Source of the DNA: Phascolarctos cinereus
Lineage: Eukaryota; Chordata; Mammalia; Diprotodontia; Phascolarctidae
Assembly: GCF_002099425.1 (NCBI RefSeq)
Contig: NW_018343987.1
Location: 13,951,501 to 14,015,500 of the forward strand
Length of the DNA stretch: 64,000 bases
Direction of reading: 5' to 3'
Position numbers and translations under genes: made by a program
The notes under the pieces: generated by a model
What the model saw: only the letters and a program-made list of their open reading frames with translations
Databases searched by the model: none
What the model was told of the DNA's origin: nothing
Shown here: positions 51,961-62,275 of the stretch, piece by piece
Numbering within the stretch: the stretch's first letter is position 1
Layout of the letters: the number at the start of each line of letters is the position of its first letter

Positions 51961-52730
51961 TTCTAGGGTTCCCTAAGTATACATCATATCATCTGCAGAG
52001 AGTGATAGTTTCTTCTCCTCATCACGTATTCTAATTCTTTTGATTTCTTTTTCTTCTCTTATTGACATAGCTAACATTTCTAGTACTATATTGAATAATT
52101 GTGGTGATAATTGGCATCCTTGCTTCACCTATGATTTTATTGAGAAGGCTTCTAGCTTATCCCCATTACAGATAATGCTTGCTAATGGTTTTAGATAGAT
52201 ACTGCTTATCATTTTAAGGGATACACTCTTCATTCTTATGCTCTCTATCTTTTTAATAGGAATGGGTGCTGTATTTTGTCAAAAGCTTTTTCAGAATATA
52301 TTGATATAATTTCTGTTAGTTTTGTTATTGATATTATTGTTATTGATATAATCAATTACATTGATAATTTTCCTAACATTGAACCAACACTGCATTCCTG
52401 GTATAAATCCCTCCTGGTCATAGTGTATAATCCTTGTGATATATTGCTATAGCTGCCTTGCTAGTATTTTGTTCACAAAGTTTACATCAACATGCATTAG
52501 GGAAATTAGTCTATAATTTTATTTCTTTGTTTTAGCTTTTTCTGGTTTAGGTATCAGCACCATATTTGTGTCATAAAAGGAGTTTGGTAGGACTCCTTCT
52601 TTGCCTATTTTTCTATATAGTTTATATAGTATTGGAATTAATTGTTCTTTAAATGTTTGGTAGAATTCACTTGTGAATGCATCTGATCCTGGGAATTTTT
52701 TCCTTAGGAAGCTCATTTATGGCTTGTCAA
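51961..52730 (-). pseudogene. L1 ORF2 reverse-transcriptase remnant
   Basis: The minus-strand frame at 52519-52716 reads [20 protein letters not shown] and continues through [10 protein letters not shown] to VLIPKP, the early reverse-transcriptase block (family form KSPGPDGFTAEFYQTF). Downstream, ISLM-like and GFIPGMQ-like text follows in other frames. The catalytic block reads S-A-D-D at 51988-51999 instead of F/Y-A-D-D. Both aspartates remain, but the frame is interrupted several times. Confidence 0.85.
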
Positions 52731-53630
52731 ATTTCTGTTTCTCAGATAGGGTTATTTAAGTATTCTATTTTCTCTTCTGTTAATCTGGATAATTTATATT
52801 TTCATAAATATTAATTGATTTCTCTTAGATTGTCAGATTTATTGGTATGTAATTGGACAAAATATTTCCTTTAATTTCTTCATTGGTGGTAATTTCACCC
52901 TTTTCACTTTTGATACTGGATATTTGATTTTCTTCTTTCTGTTTTTTTTTAAATCAAATTAACTAATGCCTCATCTAGCTTACTGATTGTTTTCATAAAA
53001 CCAGTTCTTAGATGTATTTATGAGCTCAAAATATATGTATTTTTTTGCTTTCAATCTTATTAATCTCACCTTTGATTTTCAGGATTTCCAATTTGGTGTT
53101 CAATTGGGGATTTTTAATTTGTTACTTTTCTAGGTTTTTTTTTCAGTTGCATGCCCAATTAATTGATCTGTGCTTTTCCTATTTTGTTGATGTAAGAATT
53201 TAGAGAAATAAAATTTCTCCTAATTACTGCTTTGGCTGCATCCCGTAAATTTTGGTATGTTGTCTTATTGTTGTCATTCTCTTTAATGAAATTATTGATT
53301 ATTTCTATGATTTCTATGATTCTTTGACTCACTTGTTCTTTAGGATTAGATTATTTAGCTTCCAATTAAGTTTAAATCTATCTTTCCAGTGCCCTTTGTT
53401 GAATGTAACTTTCATTGCATTATGATCTGAAAAGAATACATTTAATATTTCTGCCTTTCTACATTTGATTTTGAGGTTTTTATGCCCTAATACATGACCA
53501 ATTTTTGTGTAGGTGCTATATGCATCTGAGAAAAAGGTATATTCCTTTCTGTTCCCATTCAGTTTCCTCCAAAATTCTGTTATATCTAAATTTTCTAATA
53601 TTCTATTTGCCTCCTTAGTTTCTTTCTTGT

Positions 53631-54119
53631 TTATTTTTGGTTGGATTTGTTGAATTCTGAGAGGGAACAGGTGAAGTCTTCCATTAGTATAGTTTTGCTG
53701 TCTATTTCTTCCTGAAACTCACTTAACTTCTCCTTCAAGAATTTAGATGCTATACCACTTAGTGCATCTATGTTGAGTATTGATATTGCTTCATTGTCTA
53801 TGGCACCTTTTAGCAAGATGTAGTTTCCTTCCTTATCTCTTTTAATTAGGTCTATTTTTGCTTTTACTTTCTCCGAGATCAGGATTGCTACCCCTACATT
53901 TTTCACTTCAGCTGCAGAATAATAGATTCTGCTCCAGCACCCTCTTACCTTTACTCTGTGTGTGTCTCTCTGCTTCAAGTGTGTTTTTTGTAAACAACAT
54001 ATTGTAGGATTCTGGTTTTTGATCCACTCTGCTTTCTGCTTCTGTTTTATGGGAGAGTTCATCCCATTCACAGTTATGATTACTAACTGTATATTTCCCT
54101 CAGTTCTATTTTCACTCAT
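53631..54119 (-). pseudogene. L1 ORF2 endonuclease domain remnant
   Basis: This 162-codon frame is the longest intact L1 piece and starts at the expected ORF2 methionine. It shows VNGMNSPIKQKQKAEWIKNQ (asparagine of the N-terminal block kept), then CCLQKTHL where the family has CCIQETHL (catalytic glutamate changed to lysine), RDTHR, GVAILIS, YILLKG, and MEDFT where the family has GDFN. At least two catalytic or metal-binding positions are changed, so the nuclease would be inactive. Confidence 0.92.
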
Positions 54120-54663
54120 TTGTCCTCTCTCCTTTTACCCTTTCCCTCCTTGATAGTGTTTGGCTTCTGTCTACCACCTCCCCCAATCTGCCCTCCCTTC
54201 TGTTAGTCCCTCTCCCCTTTTTACTTAATCTCCTTCCCTCCTACTTTTCTGTTGGATAAAATAGATTTCTAACTTCAATTGGTTGCATATGTCATTCCCT
54301 CTTTGAGCTGATGAGAGATTCAAGTGATGCCCACTGCCCACCCTCCCATCTTCTCTTCCACTGTGACAGTTATTTTGAGCCTCTTTATGTAAAATAATTT
54401 ACCCCAATTTACCTCTCTCTTCCTTCTGTACCTACTGTACTCCTCTTTCTCATACCTTAATTTTTTAATATCATTTCCTCAAATTCACCTTATATCCGTA
54501 CCCATTGTCTATGTATATTCCTTCTAGCTGTACTATTAGTGGTACAATTTTTAAGAATCACAAGTTATCATCTTCCCTTGTAGGGATGTAAACAGTTTAG
54601 CTCTATTCAATCCCTTATGTTTTCTTTTCCCTTTTTACCTGTTTATGCTTCTCTTGGGTCTTG
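54120..54663 (-). other. Long spacer between L1 ORF1 and ORF2
   Basis: About 540 bp separate the ORF1 C-terminus from the ORF2 start. Human L1 has about 60 bp at this place. The minus strand is purine-rich (AAGGAG, GGGAGG runs) and shows no ORF continuity. It may be a lineage trait of marsupial L1 rather than an insertion, since no boundaries of another repeat are visible. Confidence 0.7.
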
Positions 54664-55540
54664 TTATTGGAGATCACTTTTTTTGTTGTTGTTCAATTCT
54701 GGTCTTCTTATGAAAGCTTGAAATCCTTCTGTTTCATTGAATGACCATTTTCCCTTTGATCTATTATGCTTAATTTTGCCAGATAAGTTATCCTTGGTTG
54801 TAGTCCTACATCCTTTGCCTTCTGGAATATCATATTCCATGACCTCCAATCCTTTAATGTTGCAGTTGCTAAGTCCTGTGTAATCCTGATTGTGGTTCCC
54901 AACATTTGAATTGTTTCTTTCTGGCCACTTGCAGTATTTTTTCCTTGATTTGATAATTCTGTAATTTATCTATAATGTCCCTTGGAGTTTTTATTTTGGG
55001 ATCTCTTTACTGAGGTGATAGGTGGATTCTTTCAATGCCTATTTTGGCTTCTGTTTCCAGGATATCAGGGCAGTTTTCCTTGATAATTTCTTGAAAGATG
55101 CTGTCCAGGTCCTCCTTTTGATCATGGCTTTCAGGTAGTCCAATGTTCTGATATTGGCTCTCCTGGATCTATTTTCCCATGATGCATTTTGCATTTTATT
55201 TTATTTTTCTTTCTTTTGAATTTGTTTGATTGATTCTTGATGTCTCATAGAGTCATTAGCTTCCACTTGTCCAGTTCTAACTTTTAAGTAGTTATTTTCC
55301 TCAGTTAGCTTTTGTATTTTTTTTTCTATTTGGCCAGCTGTACTTTTTAAGTTGTTTTCTTCAGTGGATTTTTATATCTCTTTTTCCATTTGTCCAGTTC
55401 TACTTTTTAAGCAATTGTTTCTTTTTTTAAGCCATTGACTCTTTATTTATAGTTCTCTTGCATCACTCTCGTTTCTTTTTCCAATTTTTCTTCTACCTCT
55501 CTTATATGATTTTTAAGTTCCTTTTTGAGCTTTTTCATGA
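54664..55540 (-). pseudogene. L1 ORF1 coiled-coil, RRM and C-terminal domain remnant
   Basis: Minus-strand pieces show a lysine/glutamate-rich coiled-coil region (about 55220-55540, LMKKLKKELK, VEEKLEKE). RRM text follows (NIRIIGLPES... at about 55140, then DSIFQEIIKENCPDI). Then come PRDIIDKLQNYQIKEKILQ and the C-terminal domain, with TIRITQDLATATLKDWRSWN at 54830-54895 and QPRITYLAKLS. The order matches ORF1p. The frame switches several times. Confidence 0.85.
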
Positions 55541-55888
55541 GTTCTTTCTGGGCTTGAGATCACTTCCCATTTTTCTTTGGGGTTTTGCCCATAGTCGTTT
55601 TGGTGTTGTTGTCCTCTTCTGAGTTTGTGTCTTGATCTTCCCTGTCACCATAAAAAACTTTTTATGGTCAGATTTTTTTTGTTGTTGTTTTTTGCTAATT
55701 TTTTTGGCCTTTTTCTTTTCTTTTAAATTTGAGCTCTCCTCATGGGTTGGAAGTGGCACTATCTCAGGCATCTTGTGCCTGTTTACCTGGTACTGCACTA
55801 ATGTGGCCCTGTGGGCCTCAGGGGACCCTTGTGTCTGTGCTGTGTTGAAGGGGTGGGGTAGGGGGGTGGCTGGCACTCCTGGAGGCAT
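55535..55888 (-). pseudogene. L1 ORF1 N-terminal / leader open frame
   Basis: A 117-codon open frame starting MPPGVPATPLPHPF and rich in lysine and glutamine (KEKKKAKKISKKQQQKKSDH, TQTQKRTTTPKRLW). It lies between the 5' leader and the coiled-coil region. It could be the N-terminal tail of ORF1 or a separate leader frame. It is basic, as expected for nucleic-acid binding. Confidence 0.6.
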
Positions 55889-56341
55889 TATAGGCCTGCC
55901 ACTTATTTGGTACTAAGCCTGGGTCCTAGTGATAGTGTCTGGTGTGTCCCAAGGCCAGTGGGGTGTTTCTGCATTTCCCTGGGGCTATACTGAAGCATGT
56001 GGCAGTTCTCAGAGTTGGAGTTTGCCCATTTCCCTGGCATGTGGGGGTTCTGGTATTGGTTTTTGCCTGCTCCACAGCACTTGGGCTCAGGATCTCCTGC
56101 TGGTTTGCTGACATAGGGCTTGCTGGGCTGCTTCCTGTTCTGAACTGTGTTCCCTTTTACCCTAGTGAGAAAGACCTTTCAAGCCAATCTTCCAAGTTTT
56201 TTGGGCTCAAAGATTGTTTCACTCCATCTTTTTGCTGGTTCTGCTGTTCTAGGATTTGTTTTGGGGAGTTATTTTATGATTGGAGGTGAATATGGGAAAG
56301 TTATGATGATTTACTATTTACTCCACCATTTTGGCTTCTGG

Positions 56342-56667
56342 AAATCTCTGTGGTCTTTCCCATTTTCTTAAGCTATGGAGGGCAATGAAGGGAAACAAAG
56401 CATCTCTGAGAGGTTCCCCCTCTCTCAAGCTTTAGATGGAAACAAAGGATAAATACAGCCTGTCATCAACCAATCAGCTCTCAGAAAAGTAACTCCTGTC
56501 TTCCAATCATTATTGCTCTCAGCAAAGTGGGTGAAGAGCCTGTCTCCTTTGTCTCTGCTTTCCTATGACTCCTCCTACATTCATCTTCTTTGCTGACTTA
56601 GGATGCTTAAAATTAGAATTTCTTATGAGTAGTGACTCTATTTTAACTCAGGTTGAAACATCCAAAT
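56342..56667. other. Unclassified sequence right of the L1
   Basis: 'accaatcagctctcagaaaa' and 'attgctctcagcaaagtggg' (56480-56530) recall 'ttgctcccagcaaaacagct' on the other side of the L1 (50227-50246). This may mean that the L1 sits inside an older unrecognised repeat. Confidence 0.35.
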
Positions 56668-56945
56668 CTGCAATTCTTTTGGATATGGAAAGAAGGAAGG
56701 GAAAAAGCATTTATTAAGCCCCCACTTTGTGTTGGGCACTGTGCTAAATTCTTTGATCTTCATTTCAGCCTGGGAGGTAAGTGCTATTATTATCATCCCA
56801 TTTTCTGGTTGAGGAAACTGAGACAAACAGAAGTTGGGTGACTTTTCTAGGCTCATACAGCAATTAAGCAAAGGCAGATTTTGAGCTCATGTTTTCCTGA
56901 CACTAGAGCCCAGTGTCCTGTCCACTATACCAACTAGCTGCCTCA
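56668..56945 (-). mobile_element. MIR-type SINE (marsupial MIR3-like), antisense
   Basis: 'aaaaagcatttattaagccc', 'gttgggcactgtgctaaatt', 'ggaggtaagtgctattatta', 'tggttgaggaaactgagaca', 'ttttgagctcatgttttcct', 'ctgtccactataccaactag'. Confidence 0.85.
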
Positions 56946-57371
56946 ATCAGGCACAACAAATTCACAAATTTTACCTTGGTTTCTAAACAGTTCTTTATTT
57001 TATAGTTTTTCAGCTATATCTTTCAAAACTCTGAAAACGGTCATATTTAAATATGCTCATGAACCTTAACATCCTACATCCACTTTTACCTCAGTGCTCT
57101 TGCCTCTGAATTACTTTCAAACAATCCCTTTCAGTTCATTTAATCTGAGATACAGTTTTCTCTCTGGTCCTTAAAACTATTTCCAGCTACTTTTCTCATG
57201 CAAAGGTCCTTTACTGCTCCTTTTGTTAAATAAAATGCCTATATATCAAAGGGGCAATACTTCAGATATATTTGAGGAAACAGGCCTGAAGAAGCCAATA
57301 CAATGCAACACAATAGCAAAATCAGAAACTGAACTTCATGCATATTATCCCATCAGGAATTTCTTTTTTTT
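56946..57371. other. Unique sequence, no gene seen
   Basis: AT-rich, no recognised repeat. It ends in a T-run at 57363-57378, which is the reversed A-tail of the following L1 piece. Confidence 0.45.
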
Positions 57372-57575
57372 TTTTTTAATAGCAAATAGTATGCTTCAAT
57401 CTGCATTCAAACTCCATAGTTCTTTCTTTGGATATGGATAGCATTTTCCATCGTGAGGCTTTTGAGATGTCTTAGATCCTTGTACTGCTGAGAAGGGTTA
57501 AGTCTATCAATATTAGTCATTGCACAAGGTGGCTGTTACTGTGTACAACGTTCTCCTCATTCTGCTCACTTCACT
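57372..57575 (-). mobile_element. L1 3' end fragment, antisense
   Basis: 'gtatgcttcaatctgcattc', 'aaactccatagttctttctt', 'tgtactgctgagaagggtta', 'gctgttactgtgtacaacgt', 'tctgctcacttcactctta'. Confidence 0.9.
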
Positions 57576-58489
57576 CTTACTTTGATCTAATCTAAATCCT
57601 TCCTGCTTCAGTTGTGGAAAATTTTCTTTTGTCCCAACTTTGGTGTAGGAAAACTGAAAATCTCTTTATCTGTTTTTCTCTAGGCAGAAACTTACTTGTG
57701 AATTGGCTTTTAAATTTTTCTCACCTGTGACCCTCCATTCTCATTCTTTCTCAATTCCCCTTCCCATCAACTCACCCACCATATCTGTTTTTTTAAAGAT
57801 CTCCATTGAGATCCAAACAGTTAATCTATGATGTTTCAGTTGGATGGAAAACCTACAGAATTGTTCCATAAGTACATACATCCTGGACAGTGGACAGGGT
57901 CCAGAAAGAATTGTAGGAAGAGAGTGACCTGGATTGGCTTTGGGAAGTTGTACAGTATTTTCCATGACTACAAGCTTCTCTCTGAATCAGAGATCCATCT
58001 TTTAATATTACTATTCTTCTGATGATTCTGTATGAGATACCAATATCTTTGAAGTTGTGTGACAGCCATGAAGAGACATAAGGTGGGAAAGAAGAGACTG
58101 CTGCACATTACCAACCAAGATAGGTAAAAGAGAAGGAACATAAAAGATTATTTTTAAAAAAGTAAAAGAAATGGTGCCAATCAAGTGGTAGAAGGAAGTG
58201 ACACCACATCCATTGGCATCCATGAAATTTCAAGAAAGGATGTTCCCTAAACATTAGGTAAGCCTCACTCCCAAAGGATTCATGAAGGGCGATGAGTAAG
58301 AGTCATCCATAATGAGATGATGTGTGATTATTGGTGAGGCCAAAGATCCATCCTATCTGAAGTGATTTGCTAGAAAGAGAAACGCTTATTTCTACCCTAT
58401 TAGGAAATTATCAACTTTCCAGACCCAAGCATAGCACTTTAAACATGATAGACATTTAATATAGTTTGTTGAATTAACTGTTAGATTAT
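57576..58489. other. Unclassified block, possibly an old repeat
   Basis: I recognise no family. The frames at 57828-58022 (+) and 58011-58223 (-) have no domain. Composition and the absence of splice context argue against exons. It could contain an unlisted LINE or DNA-element fragment. Confidence 0.35.
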
Positions 58490-59461
58490 TGTCATGTATC
58501 TCTCTTTCTCTTTATTCATTCTTATCTCCCAGTGTAATGCTTTGTCACAATCTTCTACTCACCCAATGATCATTCTCCTTCCTTTCTCGGAGGTGTTCAG
58601 GACTTGGTTCACCATCTTCCTCTCTATCCCAACCCCTGCCTTCATACTTGATGGTTTCAACATAAATGTTGATATCCCCTCAACTATTCTTGCCTTCTTG
58701 TTTATAAGTCTTCTACATCTTCATGATCTTCATCTTCAACTCCATCTCCATAATACACAGTTTGGACATACCCTTGATTTGACCATCATCAATAATTGGT
58801 TCACCTTTATGATATAGAATTCTGAAATCCATTTCTCTAACAACAACCTCCTATCCTTCTGTCTTTGCCTCATGTTTCCTAAAACTAGTGTTTGGCCTGA
58901 AGGTCACTTGCTGTCACTCCATCTCTTCCTCTTCTCTCAGTTCACCATCCCTGCCATGACTTCTCTTTCTTACCTTTACAATCTTGACTTTATGGCTGAC
59001 CAGATGAACTATATAATGTCAGCTACCCTTAAATCCTTTCCTCTCTTATCTAACCACCAATCATATCTCATGAAACCCCAAAGATGGATTATCCAGTTTT
59101 CCCAATCCTTATTATTGAATGGCCCTTAGAGAAAGTCATGCAATTATGTAGACTGGGTTCATTATGTATTTATTTCATCTAATCTCAACTGGGCTCCCAC
59201 TGCTGCCTGGCAACTATTTCATCCATCCTTTTTGATACACTATAATATATTGGTTATTTTAGTCTTTTCCTTTTTCCTCAGACTTCTTATGCTACCTCCT
59301 TTCCTTTTTCTCTGAACAGAGGACCTTACCTCCCACTTTACTGAGAAAATAGAGGGCATCCATTGTAAGTTCTCTCTTCTACCTCACTCCACACTTCAAA
59401 ATTCCTCTTCATCACCCTTCATTTTCTCCTCCTTTCCCCTAGTCTCTGATGAAGAGGTCAG

Positions 59462-59518
59462 TTAGTCAGTCAGCCAATAAGCATTTATTAAGCACTTAGT
59501 GCTAGTCACTATGTTTGA
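59462..59518 (-). mobile_element. L2 3'-terminal fragment, antisense, inside L2
   Basis: 'gtcagtcagccaataagcat' and 'ttattaagcacttagtgct' are a short reversed L2 terminus abutting the SINE that follows. Confidence 0.55.
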
Positions 59519-59755
59519 AAGGCAGTGTGGCAAACTGGATGGAGAGCTGGCCTTCAGAACAGGGAGACTGGGACTGAACGTCCTGCCTCTGGCACGTACT
59601 GGCCATGTGAGTCTGAGCAAATCACATAACTTCTCTTTGCCTCCAGAAAATTCTGTAAGACATAGAGAAGATGCCAATCTTCTTTGGTAGAGGAAGTCCT
59701 TCACTGGGAACTTCCTCCACTGGTGAAATCATAAAGTTAGATTAAAAAAAAGAAA
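59519..59755 (+). mobile_element. MAR1/MIR-like SINE inside L2
   Basis: Full-length sense copy: 'gcagtgtggcaaactggatg', 'gagagctggccttcagaaca', 'tactggccatgtgagtctga', 'aacttctctttgcctccaga', 'tagaggaagtccttcactgg', then an A-rich tail. Confidence 0.8.
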
Positions 59756-60179
59756 ATGTCTTCTTGACAAGACTCATCCCTTCACTTGATGGAGGGGTCT
59801 TGATTCTTTCTCCTACTTTATCGTATAGGAGTTTACTCCTTTGTCATTTTTTCTCTTTGTCTCATTTTCTCTCCCCTAACCTACTGGCTCCTCTGCCACC
59901 CACAAATATCTCCCCCACCACTAGCCTTAAAATACCTTCATTTGACCATGCCAGTCTCTCAACTATTGTCCTACATCTTGTGTCCCTTTCATAGCTAAAT
60001 TCTTAGAAAAGGTTATCTACACACTTACCTTGCTCCACCACTTCCCACTCACTTTTAAAACCTTGCAATATAGCGTCTATCTCCACTAATCAAGTGACAC
60101 TGGTCTCTCCAAGGTTACCACTGATCTAATAATTGCTTGAACCAAATTTCTCAATGCTCATCCTTTGTGACCTCTGAAG

Positions 60180-60357
60180 TTTTCTATAAGAAAATAAAAG
60201 GACACAGGCAGAGTCTTTTGAGATGCCTACACTTAGTAGGGAAGAGGAAAATGATGATCCAGCAAAGGAGAATGAAAAAGTAGGATAATACCCAATAACC
60301 AGCAGTGCCAGAGAAGTCAAGGGAAGAGAAAGTGCCCAGGAAGTGGACTGGTTTTTC
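60180..60357 (-). mobile_element. In-place inversion of the L2 reverse-transcriptase segment
   Basis: Within the sense L2, this segment reads L2 protein only on the minus strand: TSWALSLPLTSLALLV..., SFSFAGSSFSSSLLSVGISK. This is the SWFSSYL...SVSFAGSSS...LSVGVPQGS block that should lie exactly here. Sense L2 ends near 'gtgacctctgaag' and resumes with 'cattctctcccttagtgagc', 'ttatcagctcccatgggttc'. Confidence 0.85.
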
Positions 60358-60403
60358 TCTTCTTGCATTCTCTCCCTTAGTGAGCTTATCAGCTCCCATG
60401 GGT

Positions 60404-60522
60404 TCAATCAATCAATTGGCAAGCCCTTATTAAACACTTACTATGTGCCTGCCAGTGAGCTAAGCACACAAAGAAAGGCAAAACACAGTTCTTGCCATCA
60501 AGGAGCATACATTCTAATGATC
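60404..60522 (-). mobile_element. L2 3'-end fragment, antisense, inside L2
   Basis: 'caatcaatcaattggcaagc', 'ccttattaaacacttactat', 'gagctaagcacacaaagaaa', 'ttgccatcaaggagcataca' is a reversed L2 terminus inserted in the sense L2. Confidence 0.8.
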
Positions 60523-60965
60523 ATAACTATGCAGAAGACTCCAACACCTATATATCTGGCTTTAATTTACACCCAGAGCTGCAGTGCCACATTACCTGTT
60601 GGACATAAACACCTTGATGCTCCATAGACATCTCAAACTTAATTTTTTCAAGATGGAAGTCATTCTAACCACCTCCCTGTCCCTCACCAATAATTTCTTA
60701 TCCAAAATTTTTCTTTTCTGTGCATGGCCCCACTATCCTTGTAGTCATCCAGACTTGCTACTTTGAAACCACCTTTGATTCTCCCCTGTCCTTCAACCCC
60801 CACATTGCCAAGTTTTGTCAATCTTACCTCTATAACATCTTTTTCTTTTCATCCATATTGGCCTACAAGGCACTTATAATGCTCATGCACTATCATCCCT
60901 TTCCTGGACTACTGTAATGGCTTCCTAATGGGGGCACAGCTTCCCCAATACAACTACCAAACTGA

Positions 60966-60991
60966 TATTGCAAAAACAAAAACAAAAACAA
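60966..60991. repeat. Short (AAAAAC)n run
   Basis: About four units inside the L2. It may be local expansion. Confidence 0.85.
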
Positions 60992-61196
60992 ATTTGACCA
61001 TGTCATTCCTCCCCACAACCCCTTTTGAAAAAACATCAATGTTTCCCTGTGTCCCCTAGGATAAGATATAAAAATGTCAGGCTGTTATTTAAAGCCCTTT
61101 ACAATATAGTTCCCATATATCTTTCTGGTCTTATTTAAAATAACTACCTTTCATGCACTCTGATCAAGTAAAGTTGGCCCACTAGCTGCTCCCTAA

Positions 61197-61472
61197 CAAC
61201 AACAACAATAATGATAACAATAGCTAGCATTTATATAACACTTACTATGTGCTGGGCACTGTGCTAATAAAAGTTTTACAAATATTATCTCACTTGATCC
61301 TCATTATCAATAACAACCTTATTATCACCATTTTACAGATGAGGAAACTGAGGCAAACAGAGATGAAGTTACTTGCCCAGGGTCACAGCTAATAAATATT
61401 TGAGGCTAGACTTGAACTCTGGTCTTCCTGACTCCAGGCCAGTACTCTATCCATTAAGCCACCCAGCTGCTG
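61197..61472 (-). mobile_element. MIR-type SINE (marsupial MIR3-like) inside L2
   Basis: Complete antisense copy with (AAC)n/(AAT)n tail: 'aatagctagcatttatataa', 'ctatgtgctgggcactgtgc', 'caccattttacagatgagga', 'gttacttgcccagggtcaca', 'ctctatccattaagccaccc'. Confidence 0.9.
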
Positions 61473-61605
61473 CCTCCTACAACTTTGCCTTTGTGCTCAT
61501 TATCTCCAAAATCTACAATTCTTCACCTCTGTCTTATAGAATTTTTGGATTCCTTAAAAACAAAAAAGCAAGTACCACATTCTACATGAGACCTTTCCTT
61601 ATCAC

Positions 61606-61852
61606 CAGGTTGTACAGTGGGTAGAAGGAAGAATCGAATAAAATCCAGCCTCAGACACTGAGCATGTCTCTACAGCTGTGTGACTCTAAGCAAGTCATTT
61701 AACCACTCTCAGACTCAGTTTCCTCATCTGTAAAATGCGGCCCATAATAGCTGACAACCTTTCACAGTTATTGAGAGAACAAAATGTGATATTTATAAAT
61801 TTTAAAGTGCTGTATAAATACTAGCTTTTATTATTATTACTATTATTGTTTT
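61606..61852 (+). mobile_element. MIR SINE inside L2
   Basis: Sense: 'aggttgtacagtgggtagaa', 'acagctgtgtgactctaagc', 'actcagtttcctcatctgta', 'tattgagagaacaaaatgtg', 'tttaaagtgctgtataaata' and a (TTA)n-like tail. Confidence 0.85.
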
Positions 61853-61949
61853 TATTATCTTTCACTCTATGCCTCTTGAAATTGCTTTGTCTATACTTCA
61901 GACTTAACTGATGCATTTAGCCATCCAGTAGAATGTGAGCTCCTCAAAG

Positions 61950-62140
61950 CATCATAGAATCATGTTTGGAATTTGAAGAAACCTTGGAAGTCACCTAATT
62001 CGATGCCTTTATTTGACGAGATGAAAAAACTGAGACCCAAGAGGTTAAGTAGCCTGTCCGTGATCACACAGGTAATAACTTAGACCCGAATTTGAAACCT
62101 AGCCCTCTGATTCAAATTCAGTGTCCTGCTAAGTCCATTG
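61950..62140 (-). mobile_element. CORE-SINE (MIR/THER-type) inside L2
   Basis: Antisense: 'catcatagaatcatgtttgg', 'ccttggaagtcacctaattc', 'gacgagatgaaaaaactgag', 'aagtagcctgtccgtgatca', 'cgaatttgaaacctagccct'. Confidence 0.85.
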
Positions 62141-62275
62141 GCCTTGATTTCATTTCTAAGGATTAATTTTATTTTATTTCATTTTGCCTTTGTATCCCAA
62201 AAACCTAGTGCAGTGCCATGCTAGTAGTAAATACTTAATTAGTGTTTGTTGCATTCATTTGAATTGAATTTAGTC

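Larger units (their letters stand above)
50325..56341 (-). mobile_element. Near full-length L1 LINE, inactive
   Basis: About 6.0 kb in antisense. The 5' end is at about 56341 (reverse complement opens CAGAAGCCAAAATGGTGGAG, the usual GCCAAGATGGC-type L1 start). A leader, ORF1, a long spacer, ORF2 and the 3' region follow, ending near 50325 in T-rich text (the reversed A-tail). Weak flank similarity (CTGTGAAGTCT near 50250, CTGTGGTCT near 56348) may be a decayed target duplication. No other repeat interrupts it. Numerous stops and shifts break both ORFs, so it is a fossil of an autonomous copy. Confidence 0.92.
58490..62275 (+). mobile_element. L2 LINE from endonuclease to 3' end, multiply interrupted
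   Basis: Collinear sense L2. The endonuclease C-terminal part lies at 58630-58790 (frame reads DGFNINVDIP for the family's GDFN block and later GHTLDLTI). Linker and reverse-transcriptase start are at 59760-60180, the catalytic region is inverted at 60180-60357, thumb and C-terminal part are at 60358-61195, and the 3' region is in pieces to 62275 ('gtagaatgtgagctcctcaa', 'gcagtgccatgctagtagta'). Five other elements split it; about 2.7 kb of L2 remain. Inactive. Confidence 0.88.

Noticed and set aside
55929-56289. Plus-strand frames of 60-115 codons opposite the L1 leader
   Set aside because: Antisense shadows of the L1 5' region. No independent coding evidence.
57828-58022. Possible coding exon reading DGKPTELFHKYIHPGQW
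   Set aside because: No family recognised, no splice signals that hold together, and the region looks like an unclassified old repeat.
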